9,426 nucleotides of DNA from Alphaproteobacteria bacterium (GTDB lineage Bacteria; Pseudomonadota; Alphaproteobacteria; Micavibrionales; Micavibrionaceae). A program made the position numbers and the translations under genes. Below are positions 1 to 6,551 of this stretch, piece by piece. The stretch is from contig JAGRJZ010000147.1 in the NCBI GenBank assembly GCA_020442505.1, forward strand, positions 1-9,426, in the 5' to 3' direction. The notes below the pieces were generated by a model. The model was not told the origin of the DNA and did not search any database. It saw only the letters and a program-made list of their open reading frames with translations. The stretch's first letter is position 1. The number at the start of each line of letters is the position of its first letter.

Positions 1-39
1 ACGCCGGTGTTTCGTGAAACCCTCCGGGCGGCCGCGTAG
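1..39 (+). CDS. possible 3' end of an upstream gene (12 codons, unidentified)
   Basis: Frame 1 is open from the window edge to a TAG at 37-39 and would end a protein in TPVFRETLRAAA. This is too short to identify. In many alphaproteobacteria lpxC lies upstream of bamD, so an lpxC tail is conceivable, but no LpxC feature is visible here. Chance is a real alternative, because a 12-codon open stretch is expected in GC-rich DNA. Confidence 0.25.
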   Translation, partial: TPVFRETLRAAA

Positions 40-115
40 TTTTTCCGCACTGAAAATCTGGACATTTGCCAGAGCCTCCGCCATGATGACCGCGTCTTGC
101 CTTGTGGGAGGAAAC

Positions 116-961
116 ATGCTGCGTACGATCAGGGGTCTTGCTTTTACCATTCCGGTTTTGTCGATTCTCGCCTTGGGGGGCTGTTCCCACACCGGCGATT
201 CGGACGATCCAGCTGCCCAACAACCGGAAGAACAACCAGTTGAGCTGATTTACAACCAGGCGGCCGACGCTTTGGACGCCCGGCAGTACAGAGAGGCCAC
301 CCGCCTGTTCGAGGACGTCGAGCGTCAACACCCTTACTCTCAATGGGCCACCCGGGCCGAGTTGATGGCGGCCTATGCGTCTTATAAGGACCAGCGTTAC
401 GACGAGGCCGTTTTGGCTCTTGACCGTTTCGCGGAGCTACACCCCGGCAACAAGGACGTTGATTACGCGCTTTATCTGCGCGCTCTTTGTTTTTATGAGC
501 AAATCTCGGACGTTGCCCGGGATCAGGCCATCACGATGGAGTCTCTGCAAGCCTTTGAGGCCCTGACACGCCGGTTTCCGGACAGCCCCTATAGCCGCGA
601 TGCGAATTTGAAGCTGGATTTGATTCGTGACCATCTTGCGGGCAAGGAGATGGAAATCGGGCGCTACTACCTCAACCGCGGCCAGGTCAACGCCGCGATC
701 AACCGGTTCGTGACCGTCGTGAAAAATTTCCAGACGACGACTCACGTGCCCGAGGCTTTGCATCGCCTGGTCGAAGCGTATTTGACTTTGGGGTTAAAGG
801 ACGAGGCGACGCGAATCGCGGCTGTCCTAGGCTATAACTACCCGGGCAGCAAGTGGTACGGCTATAGCTATAAATTGCTCGATCCCGACCAACGCCGGAA
901 GATCGTCGAGGATCGTAACTGGCTCGACAAAACCGTCGACAGCCTGTTCAAGCCGGATTAG
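116..961 (+). CDS. bamD: BamD, outer membrane protein assembly lipoprotein
   Basis: BamD (ComL/YfiO) is the essential lipoprotein of the BAM complex. It sits on the periplasmic face of the outer membrane and works with BamA to insert beta-barrel proteins. The 281-residue product has a short basic N-terminus, a hydrophobic segment and a lipobox LGGC with the lipidated Cys at residue 23, followed by an acidic, Pro/Gln-rich linker. The body is a run of TPR-like helical hairpins, for example the segment with QYREATRLFEDVERQHPYS and the BamD-typical region around GKEMEIGRYYLNRG. The frame is open further upstream to position 14, but ATG 116 is chosen because it gives a proper lipoprotein signal and has GGGAGG (105-110) five bases before it. 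The length is slightly above the E. coli protein's 245 or so residues. recN, its frequent alphaproteobacterial neighbour, does not follow; the next gene is convergent. Confidence 0.95.
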   Translation: MLRTIRGLAFTIPVLSILALGGCSHTGDSDDPAAQQPEEQPVELIYNQAADALDARQYREATRLFEDVERQHPYSQWATRAELMAAYASYKDQRYDEAVLALDRFAELHPGNKDVDYALYLRALCFYEQISDVARDQAITMESLQAFEALTRRFPDSPYSRDANLKLDLIRDHLAGKEMEIGRYYLNRGQVNAAINRFVTVVKNFQTTTHVPEALHRLVEAYLTLGLKDEATRIAAVLGYNYPGSKWYGYSYKLLDPDQRRKIVEDRNWLDKTVDSLFKPD

Positions 962-1698
962 AGCCGGTCCGTCCCGTAAAGCGCCGCGCCGTCCCGAAGA
1001 ATGGTGTCCGCCGCGGGGGTATAGGCGCCGTTTTCCTCGTGTAGGATAAGCCCGGGATGTAAGACGGTCGGTGATTTGCGGTCCTTGATCGCCCGAACTA
1101 CGATCCGTTTGGCGGCATGTCCCGCCCGGGGCCAGAGGGGAATGATCTCTACGGCGCCGAACCGTCTGCCTAGCCCCTGCACGATCCTGTCCGTTTGATC
1201 CGCCCGGTGGATCAGAGTCAAAGATCCGCCGGATTTAAGGGCGCGAAACCCCGCGTCGAGCCAGTCCTGTAGCGACAGGTCGGATGCAAGATGCCCGTTC
1301 GCAAGGGCTTTCTCCTCCATCGGGGAGGGCGTATGGGCACCGGCCTCCAGATAAGGCGGATTGCAGATGACGTGGTCAAAGCGTTTTTCGGGTTCATAGG
1401 AACGAATATCGCCGGAGACAAACGTCGCCGCTTTTTTGTTTAAGACGGCATTTTCCCGCGCCAGAGCCACGTACTCTTTTTGAAGTTCCACACCGGTGAG
1501 GAAAATTCCTGGCACGCGCGTCAACAGGCAAAACGCCGCCCCGCCGACGCCGCTGCCCATGTCAAGAACCCGCATTCCCGCCCGCGCCGGACACGCCGCG
1601 GCCAGCATGACGCTGTCCAGTGACGTCCGAAACCCGTGGGCTGGCTGTAATAGCCGGACACGGCGGTCAAGTAGATGGATTTCAACGGGATCGTTCAT
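958..1698 (-). CDS. TrmN6-like tRNA1(Val) adenine-N6 methyltransferase
   Basis: This is a 246-residue class I SAM-dependent methyltransferase. It has the family's N-terminal QPAHGFRTSLDSVML segment, SAM motif I LDMGSGVGG at residues 45-53, an acidic residue at the end of strand 2 (E71), and the adenine-N6 catalytic motif NPPY at 113-116. Length and motif layout match the YfiC/TrmN6 family (E. coli YfiC, 245 aa), which methylates A37 of tRNA1(Val). Family membership is clear, but the exact tRNA substrate is inferred and other N6-adenine targets cannot be excluded. The stop (TAA, read leftward) overlaps the bamD stop by 4 nt. No clear Shine-Dalgarno sequence precedes the ATG; the upstream DNA is AT-rich. 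Alphaproteobacteria commonly keep this gene next to the polyprenyl synthase gene, as here, but with a small transporter gene inserted between them. Confidence 0.85.
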   Translation of the reverse strand: MNDPVEIHLLDRRVRLLQPAHGFRTSLDSVMLAAACPARAGMRVLDMGSGVGGAAFCLLTRVPGIFLTGVELQKEYVALARENAVLNKKAATFVSGDIRSYEPEKRFDHVICNPPYLEAGAHTPSPMEEKALANGHLASDLSLQDWLDAGFRALKSGGSLTLIHRADQTDRIVQGLGRRFGAVEIIPLWPRAGHAAKRIVVRAIKDRKSPTVLHPGLILHEENGAYTPAADTILRDGAALYGTDRL

Positions 1699-1764
1699 GA
1701 TTTGTTATATATTTTTACATAATATAAATCACAGCAAAAAATTCATCTGCGAGAAAAAGAAAAC
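1699..1764. promoter_or_regulatory. AT-rich divergent promoter region
   Basis: The 66 nt between the divergent starts of the methyltransferase and the SemiSWEET gene are strikingly AT-rich, in contrast to the flanking GC-rich genes. For rightward transcription, TATAAA at 1723-1728 is a plausible -10 element, with TTTGTT (1701-1706) about 16 nt upstream as a weak -35. For leftward transcription TATATT (reverse of 1721-1726) is possible. The exact hexamers cannot be decided by eye. The purine-rich run 1751-1760 is the only candidate ribosome binding site for the rightward gene and is weak. Confidence 0.5.
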
Positions 1765-2100
1765 ATGGAACAGTTTTTTAGCCTTTTATATCCGCTTGTG
1801 GCAATTATTTCGATCGTCGCTTACATTCCTCAGATCAAGACCCTTTTGTTTGCAACACGCAGTCCCCAAAACATCTCGCTTTCTTCATGGATGATGTGGG
1901 TTGCGAGTTCTTTTTTGGCTTTCGGGTACGTTGCGACCCATGTTCATGACTCGATGCTGTGTCTTACGACAGGGGTGAATTTGGGAATGGTCGCTTTAAC
2001 CGCGGGCCTTGTTGCCTACAACCGTTATATTCGCTTTTCGGATAAAACCACGAATATTCGGTTTTTGAAAGCCGTGCCCGTTCGTAACGAAGACTTTTGA
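1765..2100 (+). CDS. SemiSWEET/PQ-loop family small membrane transporter
   Basis: This 111-residue protein has three predicted membrane segments (about residues 7-28, 42-58 and 66-86) and a short charged C-terminal tail. The PQ-loop signature is visible as AYIPQIKTL, with Pro22-Gln23 in helix 1, followed by SPQN (33-36) leading into helix 2. A conserved-type Asn (N72) lies in helix 3 within TGVNLGMV. SemiSWEETs are one-triple-helix-bundle units that dimerise to move small sugars across the inner membrane. The family match is good, but the substrate is unknown and a different PQ-loop cargo is possible. The gene is visibly AT-richer than its neighbours, which could mean acquisition or simply membrane-protein composition. 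Its TGA touches the TTG that would be the earliest start of the next frame, so it is probably cotranscribed with ispB. Confidence 0.75.
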   Translation: MEQFFSLLYPLVAIISIVAYIPQIKTLLFATRSPQNISLSSWMMWVASSFLAFGYVATHVHDSMLCLTTGVNLGMVALTAGLVAYNRYIRFSDKTTNIRFLKAVPVRNEDF

Positions 2101-2138
2101 TCTTGCTCTCGGGGGCAAGGTCGTTTAAGCGTTACAGA

Positions 2139-3146
2139 ATGCAAACAGCCCGGCGCCCCTCCGAACCTGATAATCCTCTGACACGGCTTTCCTTTCTGCT
2201 GGCAGACGATATGCGTCAGGTCAATGCCTTGATTCTTGCCAATATGCAATCAGATGTCAGGATGATCCCGCAGTTGGCGGGGTATCTGATCGCTGCGGGC
2301 GGCAAGAGAATCCGGCCGCTTTTGACGTTGGCGGCCACCCGGCTATATGGTTACGAAGGACCGCGCCCTTACGCGTTGGCGGCGGCGGTGGAGTTCATTC
2401 ATACAGCGACCTTGCTCCATGACGATGTCGTGGACGGCAGCGAAGAGCGTCGTGGGCAAAAAGCCGCGAATCTGATCTTTGGAAACCAGTCCAGCGTGCT
2501 GGTCGGCGATTTCCTTTTTTCCCGGGCGTTTCAGCTGATGGTGGCGGACGGTTCGCTGGACGTGCTGCGCATTCTTTCCCACGCCGCGGCCGTTATCGCG
2601 GAGGGGGAGGTGATGCAGCTGACAACCGCGAACAACCTCCGGACCACTTTCGTGGAATACGAGCAAGTTATCCAGGCCAAGACCGCCGCCTTGTTTGCCG
2701 CGGCGTGCGAGATCGGACCGATTGTCGCCGGCACCGATGGCGACGCCGCCGCTTCTCTACGGGATTTCGGGATGAATCTGGGGCTTGCCTTTCAGATTGT
2801 GGACGACGTGCTGGATTACAGCGCGGCGCAGGAAAAACTCGGCAAAACCGTCGGCGACGATTTCCGGGAAGGGAAAATGACGGCCCCGGTCTTGCTGGCG
2901 CTGGAAAACGCGAGCGTGGAAGAAAGAGGGTTCTGGCAACGCACGATGGGAGATCTAGACCAAACCCCGGACGATTTAAGGACCGCCCAGGGGATATTGA
3001 CCCGTCACGACGCGATTGCGAAAGGGATCGGGTTGGCCCGCGCCTATGCCGATAAGGCCCGCTCCGCGCTTCACGTCGCCCCGGAGGGGCCTTTGCGCGA
3101 GCTTTTGGACGATGTCCTGACTTTCACCGTGACGCGTGAGTTTTAG
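2139..3146 (+). CDS. ispB: long-chain polyprenyl diphosphate synthase (IspB type)
   Basis: This trans-prenyltransferase elongates farnesyl or geranyl diphosphate with isopentenyl diphosphate to the all-trans side chain of ubiquinone. The 335-residue product shows GGKRIRP at 54-60, the first aspartate-rich motif DDVVD at 95-99, the second DDVLD at 222-226, and GKTVGDDFREGKMTAP at 235-250. The residue five positions before the first motif is a small Ala (A90), which fits a long-chain rather than a farnesyl product; octa- versus decaprenyl cannot be told. The frame opens earlier at TTG 2097, overlapping the upstream stop, but ATG 2139 gives the N-terminus usual for alphaproteobacterial homologues (about 25 residues before LADDMRQVN). 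The only SD-like run, GGGGGCAAGG at 2111-2120, is rather far from ATG 2139, so the start is not fully settled. guaC follows after 40 nt. Confidence 0.93.
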   Translation: MQTARRPSEPDNPLTRLSFLLADDMRQVNALILANMQSDVRMIPQLAGYLIAAGGKRIRPLLTLAATRLYGYEGPRPYALAAAVEFIHTATLLHDDVVDGSEERRGQKAANLIFGNQSSVLVGDFLFSRAFQLMVADGSLDVLRILSHAAAVIAEGEVMQLTTANNLRTTFVEYEQVIQAKTAALFAAACEIGPIVAGTDGDAAASLRDFGMNLGLAFQIVDDVLDYSAAQEKLGKTVGDDFREGKMTAPVLLALENASVEERGFWQRTMGDLDQTPDDLRTAQGILTRHDAIAKGIGLARAYADKARSALHVAPEGPLRELLDDVLTFTVTREF

Positions 3147-3186
3147 CCTCTGGCGCGCGAAGACAGGGCGTGGTAAAAAGACCTTC

Positions 3187-4227
3187 ATGCATATCGAATC
3201 CGACACCAAACTCGATTTTAAAGACGTTCTGATCCGGCCCAAGCGCTCGACTCTTGCCAGCCGGAGCGAGGTCGATATCCGCCGGGATCTGTCGTTCAAA
3301 TGGAGCGGCCGGCATTACGAGGGCGTGCCGCTGATCGCCGCGAATATGGACGGGGTCGGCACGCTCGCCATGGCGCGGGCTTTCATCGCGAACGGAAACG
3401 GCTTGACCGTGGCACTGACCAAGCATTACCCGGTCGAGGCGCTGGTCGATTTCTACAAAAAGGAAGGCAACGCCGCGGTCTGGTATTCGATCGGCACGTC
3501 CGATAAGGACACGGAGAAGCTGGACGCGTTTCTGGCGCAGGGCGGCAAGCTCGATAAATTATGCATCGACGTGGCCAACGGCTATGCGGAGCCCTTCGTC
3601 GACTTCGTCCGGAAGATGCGCGCGAAGCTGCCGGACGCGACCATCATGGCCGGAAACGTCGTGACCGGGGAAATGGTGGAGGAGCTGATTCTCTCCGGCG
3701 CGGACGTGGTCAAGGTCGGAATCGGCCCGGGGAGTGTCTGCACCACGCGCCGCATGACGGGGGTTGGCTATCCGCAACTTTCTGCGATCATCGAATGCGC
3801 CGACGCCGCGCACGGGCTCAAGGGACTGGTTTGCGCGGATGGCGGTTGTACCGTCCCGGGCGATCTCGCGAAAGCTTTCGGGGCCGGGGCGGATTTCGTG
3901 ATGCTGGGCGGCATGCTCGCCGGACACGATCAGTGCGAAGGAAAAATCGTCAAAACGAAGGACGGGAAATTCGTTGAATTCTACGGCATGAGCAGTGCCA
4001 CGGCTATGGGTAAACATGCCGGCGGTGTCGCCGAATACCGGGCCAGCGAGGGAAAAACCGTGCAGGTGCCCTATCGCGGGGACGTGACCGGGACGTTGCA
4101 GGATATGCTGGGCGGGTTGCGGTCCTCCTGCACGTATGTCGGGGCCGTTCGCCTGAAAGAACTATCCAAACGTACGACGTTTATCCGAGTCACGCAGCAA
4201 ATAAACAACGTTTTCGGGGCCGTTTAA
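3187..4227 (+). CDS. guaC: GMP reductase
   Basis: GMP reductase converts GMP to IMP and ammonia using NADPH, returning guanine nucleotides to the common purine precursor. The 346-residue product (E. coli GuaC has 347) begins MHIESDTKLDFKDVLIRPKR, which aligns directly with the E. coli start and fixes ATG 3187, although the frame opens 17 codons earlier. The IMPDH/GMPR barrel motifs are intact: AANMD, DVANGY, GNVVTGEM, the catalytic loop GIGPGSVCTTR with the active-site Cys at 185, SDGG-like ADGGC, GADFVMLGGMLAGH, and the GMPR-specific FYGMSS and EGKTV segments. No CBS domains are present, which separates it from most IMP dehydrogenases. The ribosome binding site is weak (AAAAAG just upstream). 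It lies 40 nt after ispB with no visible terminator between, so cotranscription is likely; no metabolic link to ispB is apparent. Confidence 0.96.
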   Translation: MHIESDTKLDFKDVLIRPKRSTLASRSEVDIRRDLSFKWSGRHYEGVPLIAANMDGVGTLAMARAFIANGNGLTVALTKHYPVEALVDFYKKEGNAAVWYSIGTSDKDTEKLDAFLAQGGKLDKLCIDVANGYAEPFVDFVRKMRAKLPDATIMAGNVVTGEMVEELILSGADVVKVGIGPGSVCTTRRMTGVGYPQLSAIIECADAAHGLKGLVCADGGCTVPGDLAKAFGAGADFVMLGGMLAGHDQCEGKIVKTKDGKFVEFYGMSSATAMGKHAGGVAEYRASEGKTVQVPYRGDVTGTLQDMLGGLRSSCTYVGAVRLKELSKRTTFIRVTQQINNVFGAV

Positions 4228-4310
4228 GAAGGTCTGATTCGGTTTTTTGAGTGATTATTTGTTATATTATTTCTTTAAATCATTCAATTTTATACAAAAA
4301 ATCCAATTTC

Positions 4311-4339
4311 TTGCTTTTTGAGACGTGTTGTGTTATTCT
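4311..4339 (+). promoter_or_regulatory. candidate sigma-70 promoter with extended -10
   Basis: TTGCTT at 4311-4316 and TATTCT at 4334-4339 are separated by 17 nt, and TG at 4331-4332 one base before the -10 makes an extended -10. An imperfect inverted repeat, GTTGTG (4327-4332) and CGCAAC (4341-4346), brackets the -10 and could be an operator. Transcription would start near 4346 and give a leader of roughly 95 nt. This is read by eye without scoring. Confidence 0.45.
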
Positions 4340-4377
4340 GCGCAACTATCAGCAGTGTTTCGTTGATTGTGCGAGCG

Positions 4378-4392
4378 ACGGGAGCGACCCGT
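4378..4392 (+). other. short hairpin in the leader
   Basis: ACGGG (4378-4382), loop AGCGA, and CCCGT (4388-4392) form a perfect 5-bp stem about 35 nt before the ribosome binding site of the receiver-domain gene. TTTGTTATGCTTTT follows, so it could act as a weak attenuator or simply be a leader structure. Five-base stems also occur by chance. Confidence 0.3.
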
Positions 4393-4439
4393 TTGTTATG
4401 CTTTTCCCGTGGCGGTGTGAGGGAAGAAAGGAGGCTCGA

Positions 4440-4946
4440 ATGCATACGACACTGAATCTTCTTTTGGTCGAAACCGAACAGGATCTTGACTGTCAATTGC
4501 GTGAACGGTTGCGGCTTGCGCTGGGCTGTCCGTTCCGCTTGGTCCATTGCCGGGATATGGCGACCGCGCTGCGGCAGGTTTCTGGCCTTGCGGTTGACGT
4601 CGATCTGGCTTTCGTGGACGTTTCTCCGTATAATGCCCGCGAGTCCGAGGACGCCGTTCTGGCCTTGAGCGAGGCGGCCCCGGATGTACCACTTCTCGCG
4701 ATCGGACCAGATGATCATAAGCGTGCCCTGCGTCTGATCGATATCGGTGCGCAGGATTATCTCTACAAAGAAAAAATATGCGCTAATCACTGTCTGCTTC
4801 GGGATGCGGTCGAATTCGCCCTCAAGCGTCAGAAGTTGTTCACGCGCGTGGTCGAGCGGGCTCAAAACGATCTGGAGGAAAAAAACCAGGTGATCTCGTG
4901 GATGGCGGGGGGCTATTCGGTCGACACCTCGGTCCGGATGATGTAA
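4440..4946 (+). CDS. stand-alone receiver-domain (response-regulator-like) protein, partly degenerate
   Basis: The 168-residue product is a single REC (CheY-like) fold with a short C-terminal helix and no output domain. The phosphoacceptor-type Asp is D60 (LAFVDVSPY) and the conserved switch Lys is K110 in GAQDYLYKE. Two usual residues are changed: the acidic pair after strand 1 is E11-T12 rather than Asp-Asp, and the Thr/Ser at the end of strand 4 is Gly89 (LLAIGPDD). The GAQDYL...AVEFALKRQKL ending is typical of receivers that normally lead through a coiled coil into a PAS, GGDEF or kinase module, but here the chain stops about 35 residues later after a charged helix (around RAQNDLEEKNQVISWMAGG). 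ATG 4440 is chosen because AAAGGAGG (4427-4434) lies five bases upstream, a strong site. murJ follows after 39 nt. The partner kinase and the role are unknown, and phosphorylation is uncertain. Confidence 0.75.
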   Translation: MHTTLNLLLVETEQDLDCQLRERLRLALGCPFRLVHCRDMATALRQVSGLAVDVDLAFVDVSPYNARESEDAVLALSEAAPDVPLLAIGPDDHKRALRLIDIGAQDYLYKEKICANHCLLRDAVEFALKRQKLFTRVVERAQNDLEEKNQVISWMAGGYSVDTSVRMM

Positions 4947-4963
4947 CCCGTTTACAGGACGGG
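4947..4963 (+). other. small hairpin between the receiver gene and murJ
   Basis: CCCGT (4947-4951), immediately after the TAA, pairs with ACGGG (4959-4963) across a 7-nt loop. No T-run follows, so it is not a standard terminator. It could influence murJ translation or mRNA processing, or be chance. Confidence 0.25.
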
Positions 4964-4985
4964 GTCGGGCGCGCTAGAACGTGTC

Positions 4986-6551
4986 ATGACACTTTTTCGG
5001 GCTATGGCGACGGTTGCGGGGCTGACGGGGCTATCCCGGATCGCGGGTTTCGTCCGCGATATTCTGACGGCCGGGATTTTAGGAGCCGGTCCCGTTGCCG
5101 ATGCGTTTTTCGTAGCGCTTAAATTGCCGAATTTTTTCCGGCGCGTGACGGCGGAGGGGGCGTTCTCTGTCTCCTTCGTCCCGCTTTATTCCGCCGCTCT
5201 GGAAACGGAGGGCAGAGAAGAGGCCGACCGGTTCGCGTCCCGTGCTTTTTCCGTGATGCTGGTTTGTCTCAGCTTATTCACGATTGCGGCCATCGCGGCC
5301 ATGCCGTTCGTCATTCACGTCATCGCGCCGGGCTTCGCGGGAGACGAGACCCGTTTTTCGCTGGCGGTGACGCTCTCCCGGATTACCTTTCCCTATCTTT
5401 TGATGATGTCGTTGGCGGCGCTTTTGGGCGGGGTTTTGAATGCGCACGAACGCTTCGCGCCTTTCGCCGCCGCGCCGATTTTTTTCAATCTGTGCCTGAT
5501 TGCCGCGCTGCTATTGAGCGACTACGCCCGGACGGCCGGGCACGCGCTGGCCTGGGGTGTGTTTGCGGCGGGGATCGTTCAGTTCTCTCTTTTGTTCTTT
5601 AGCATCCGGCGCACGGGGATTCGCCTTCGGCTGCTGCGGCCTCGTTTCGATCCTAAGATCAAACGGCTTCTGGCGTTGATGGGGCCCGGCGTAATCGGGG
5701 CGGGGGTGATGCATATCAATCTGTTCGCGGATTTGATCATCGCCTCGTTTCTGGAGACGGGGTCAATCTCCTATCTTTATTACGCCGACCGTTTGAACCA
5801 GTTGCCCCTCGGCACGATCGGAATCGCGGTGGGAACGGCGCTGTTGCCGATGCTCTCGAAAGTCATGGCGGCGCAAGATACGGCCCGCGCCCGGGATCTG
5901 TTCAACAGGGCGCTGGAGATGTGTTTGCTGCTCGGCCTGCCGGCCGCGACGGGTCTGCTTTTGACGGCATTGCCGATCATCGTCACACTGTTCGAGCATG
6001 GCAGCTTCACAAAACAGGACAGTCTCATGACCATGACGGTTTTAACAGCCTATGCGGCAGGCCTACCGGCCTATGTCGCCGTCAAAGTATTTTCGACGGC
6101 TTACTGGGCACGTCAGGACACCGCAACGCCGGTTAAAATAGCCGTCGTCGCGACCCTAGCCAATATCGTCGGGAGTCTCTATCTGGCGTTTGTTCTGGAT
6201 CTTGGGGGCGTCGGGATCGCGGCTTCGACCGCCGCGGTGGGCTGGGTTCAGATCGCGCTCCTGGGGTTTTTCTTGCGGGAACGGGAGGAAACCCGTTTGG
6301 ATCGGCGATTGACGGTCAACGCGTTCAAAATTGTCCTAGCTTGCGTCTTTATGGCGGCATATCTGATGGTCGCCAAAACATTCTTTGTCTCCGCATATAT
6401 CCCGGAGCGTTCCGTTTTTTCTTTTCAGGTCGGGGGGCTTGTTCTGTTGGTCGGGGGTGGCGCGCTGATCTACGGAATGGCGCTGGTCTTGATGGGGGTT
6501 GTACGCAGAGAGGATATCATGCGTCTTTTGCGCCGGGTTCGCGGCCGTTAA
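4986..6551 (+). CDS. murJ: MurJ, lipid II flippase
   Basis: MurJ (MviN) is the MOP-superfamily inner membrane protein that flips lipid II to the periplasmic face for peptidoglycan synthesis. The 521-residue product is hydrophobic throughout, in keeping with the family's 14 helices, and starts with the family's characteristic segment. The central-cavity charged residues known from E. coli are in place: R18 and R24 (SRIAGFVRD), D39 (VADAFF), R52 (LPNFFRR) and R269 in YYADRL, equivalent to E. coli R270. Other hallmarks are AEGAFSVSFVP, APGFA and ARQDTATPVKIA. ATG 4986 gives the standard N-terminus; no strong SD precedes it, so translation may depend partly on the upstream gene. The receiver-domain gene is 39 nt upstream. 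In many alphaproteobacteria murJ is near glnD, which is not seen here. The stop overlaps the convergent SDR stop by 4 nt. Confidence 0.96.
   Translation: MTLFRAMATVAGLTGLSRIAGFVRDILTAGILGAGPVADAFFVALKLPNFFRRVTAEGAFSVSFVPLYSAALETEGREEADRFASRAFSVMLVCLSLFTIAAIAAMPFVIHVIAPGFAGDETRFSLAVTLSRITFPYLLMMSLAALLGGVLNAHERFAPFAAAPIFFNLCLIAALLLSDYARTAGHALAWGVFAAGIVQFSLLFFSIRRTGIRLRLLRPRFDPKIKRLLALMGPGVIGAGVMHINLFADLIIASFLETGSISYLYYADRLNQLPLGTIGIAVGTALLPMLSKVMAAQDTARARDLFNRALEMCLLLGLPAATGLLLTALPIIVTLFEHGSFTKQDSLMTMTVLTAYAAGLPAYVAVKVFSTAYWARQDTATPVKIAVVATLANIVGSLYLAFVLDLGGVGIAASTAAVGWVQIALLGFFLREREETRLDRRLTVNAFKIVLACVFMAAYLMVAKTFFVSAYIPERSVFSFQVGGLVLLVGGGALIYGMALVLMGVVRREDIMRLLRRVRGR

Larger units (their letters stand above)
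4228..4439 (+). promoter_or_regulatory. AT-rich intergenic region and leader upstream of the receiver-domain gene
   Basis: This 212-nt gap separates guaC from the next gene. Its first half (to about 4320) is strongly AT-rich and contains TTTGTTATAT at 4258-4267. Its second half is GC-richer and forms the likely 5' leader. I see no convincing rho-independent terminator for guaC: the T-run at 4242-4247 is not preceded by a good stem. An in-frame open extension of the downstream gene reaches 4251, but its composition is unlike coding sequence, so the region is treated as non-coding. Confidence 0.55.

Noticed and set aside
3559..4017. Leftward open frame (152 codons) inside guaC
   Set aside because: It lies fully antisense to guaC, whose motifs are intact along the whole span. 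The product is His/Arg-rich with no recognisable domain and no ribosome binding site.
4251..4439. In-frame upstream extension of the receiver gene
   Set aside because: The extension translates AT-rich DNA with a promoter-like element and has no domain character, and ATG 4440 has a near-ideal ribosome binding site.
4290..4865. Leftward open frame (191 codons) across the leader and receiver gene
   Set aside because: It runs antisense over both the AT-rich leader and the receiver coding sequence, has no domain features, and starts within the coding region of the supported gene.
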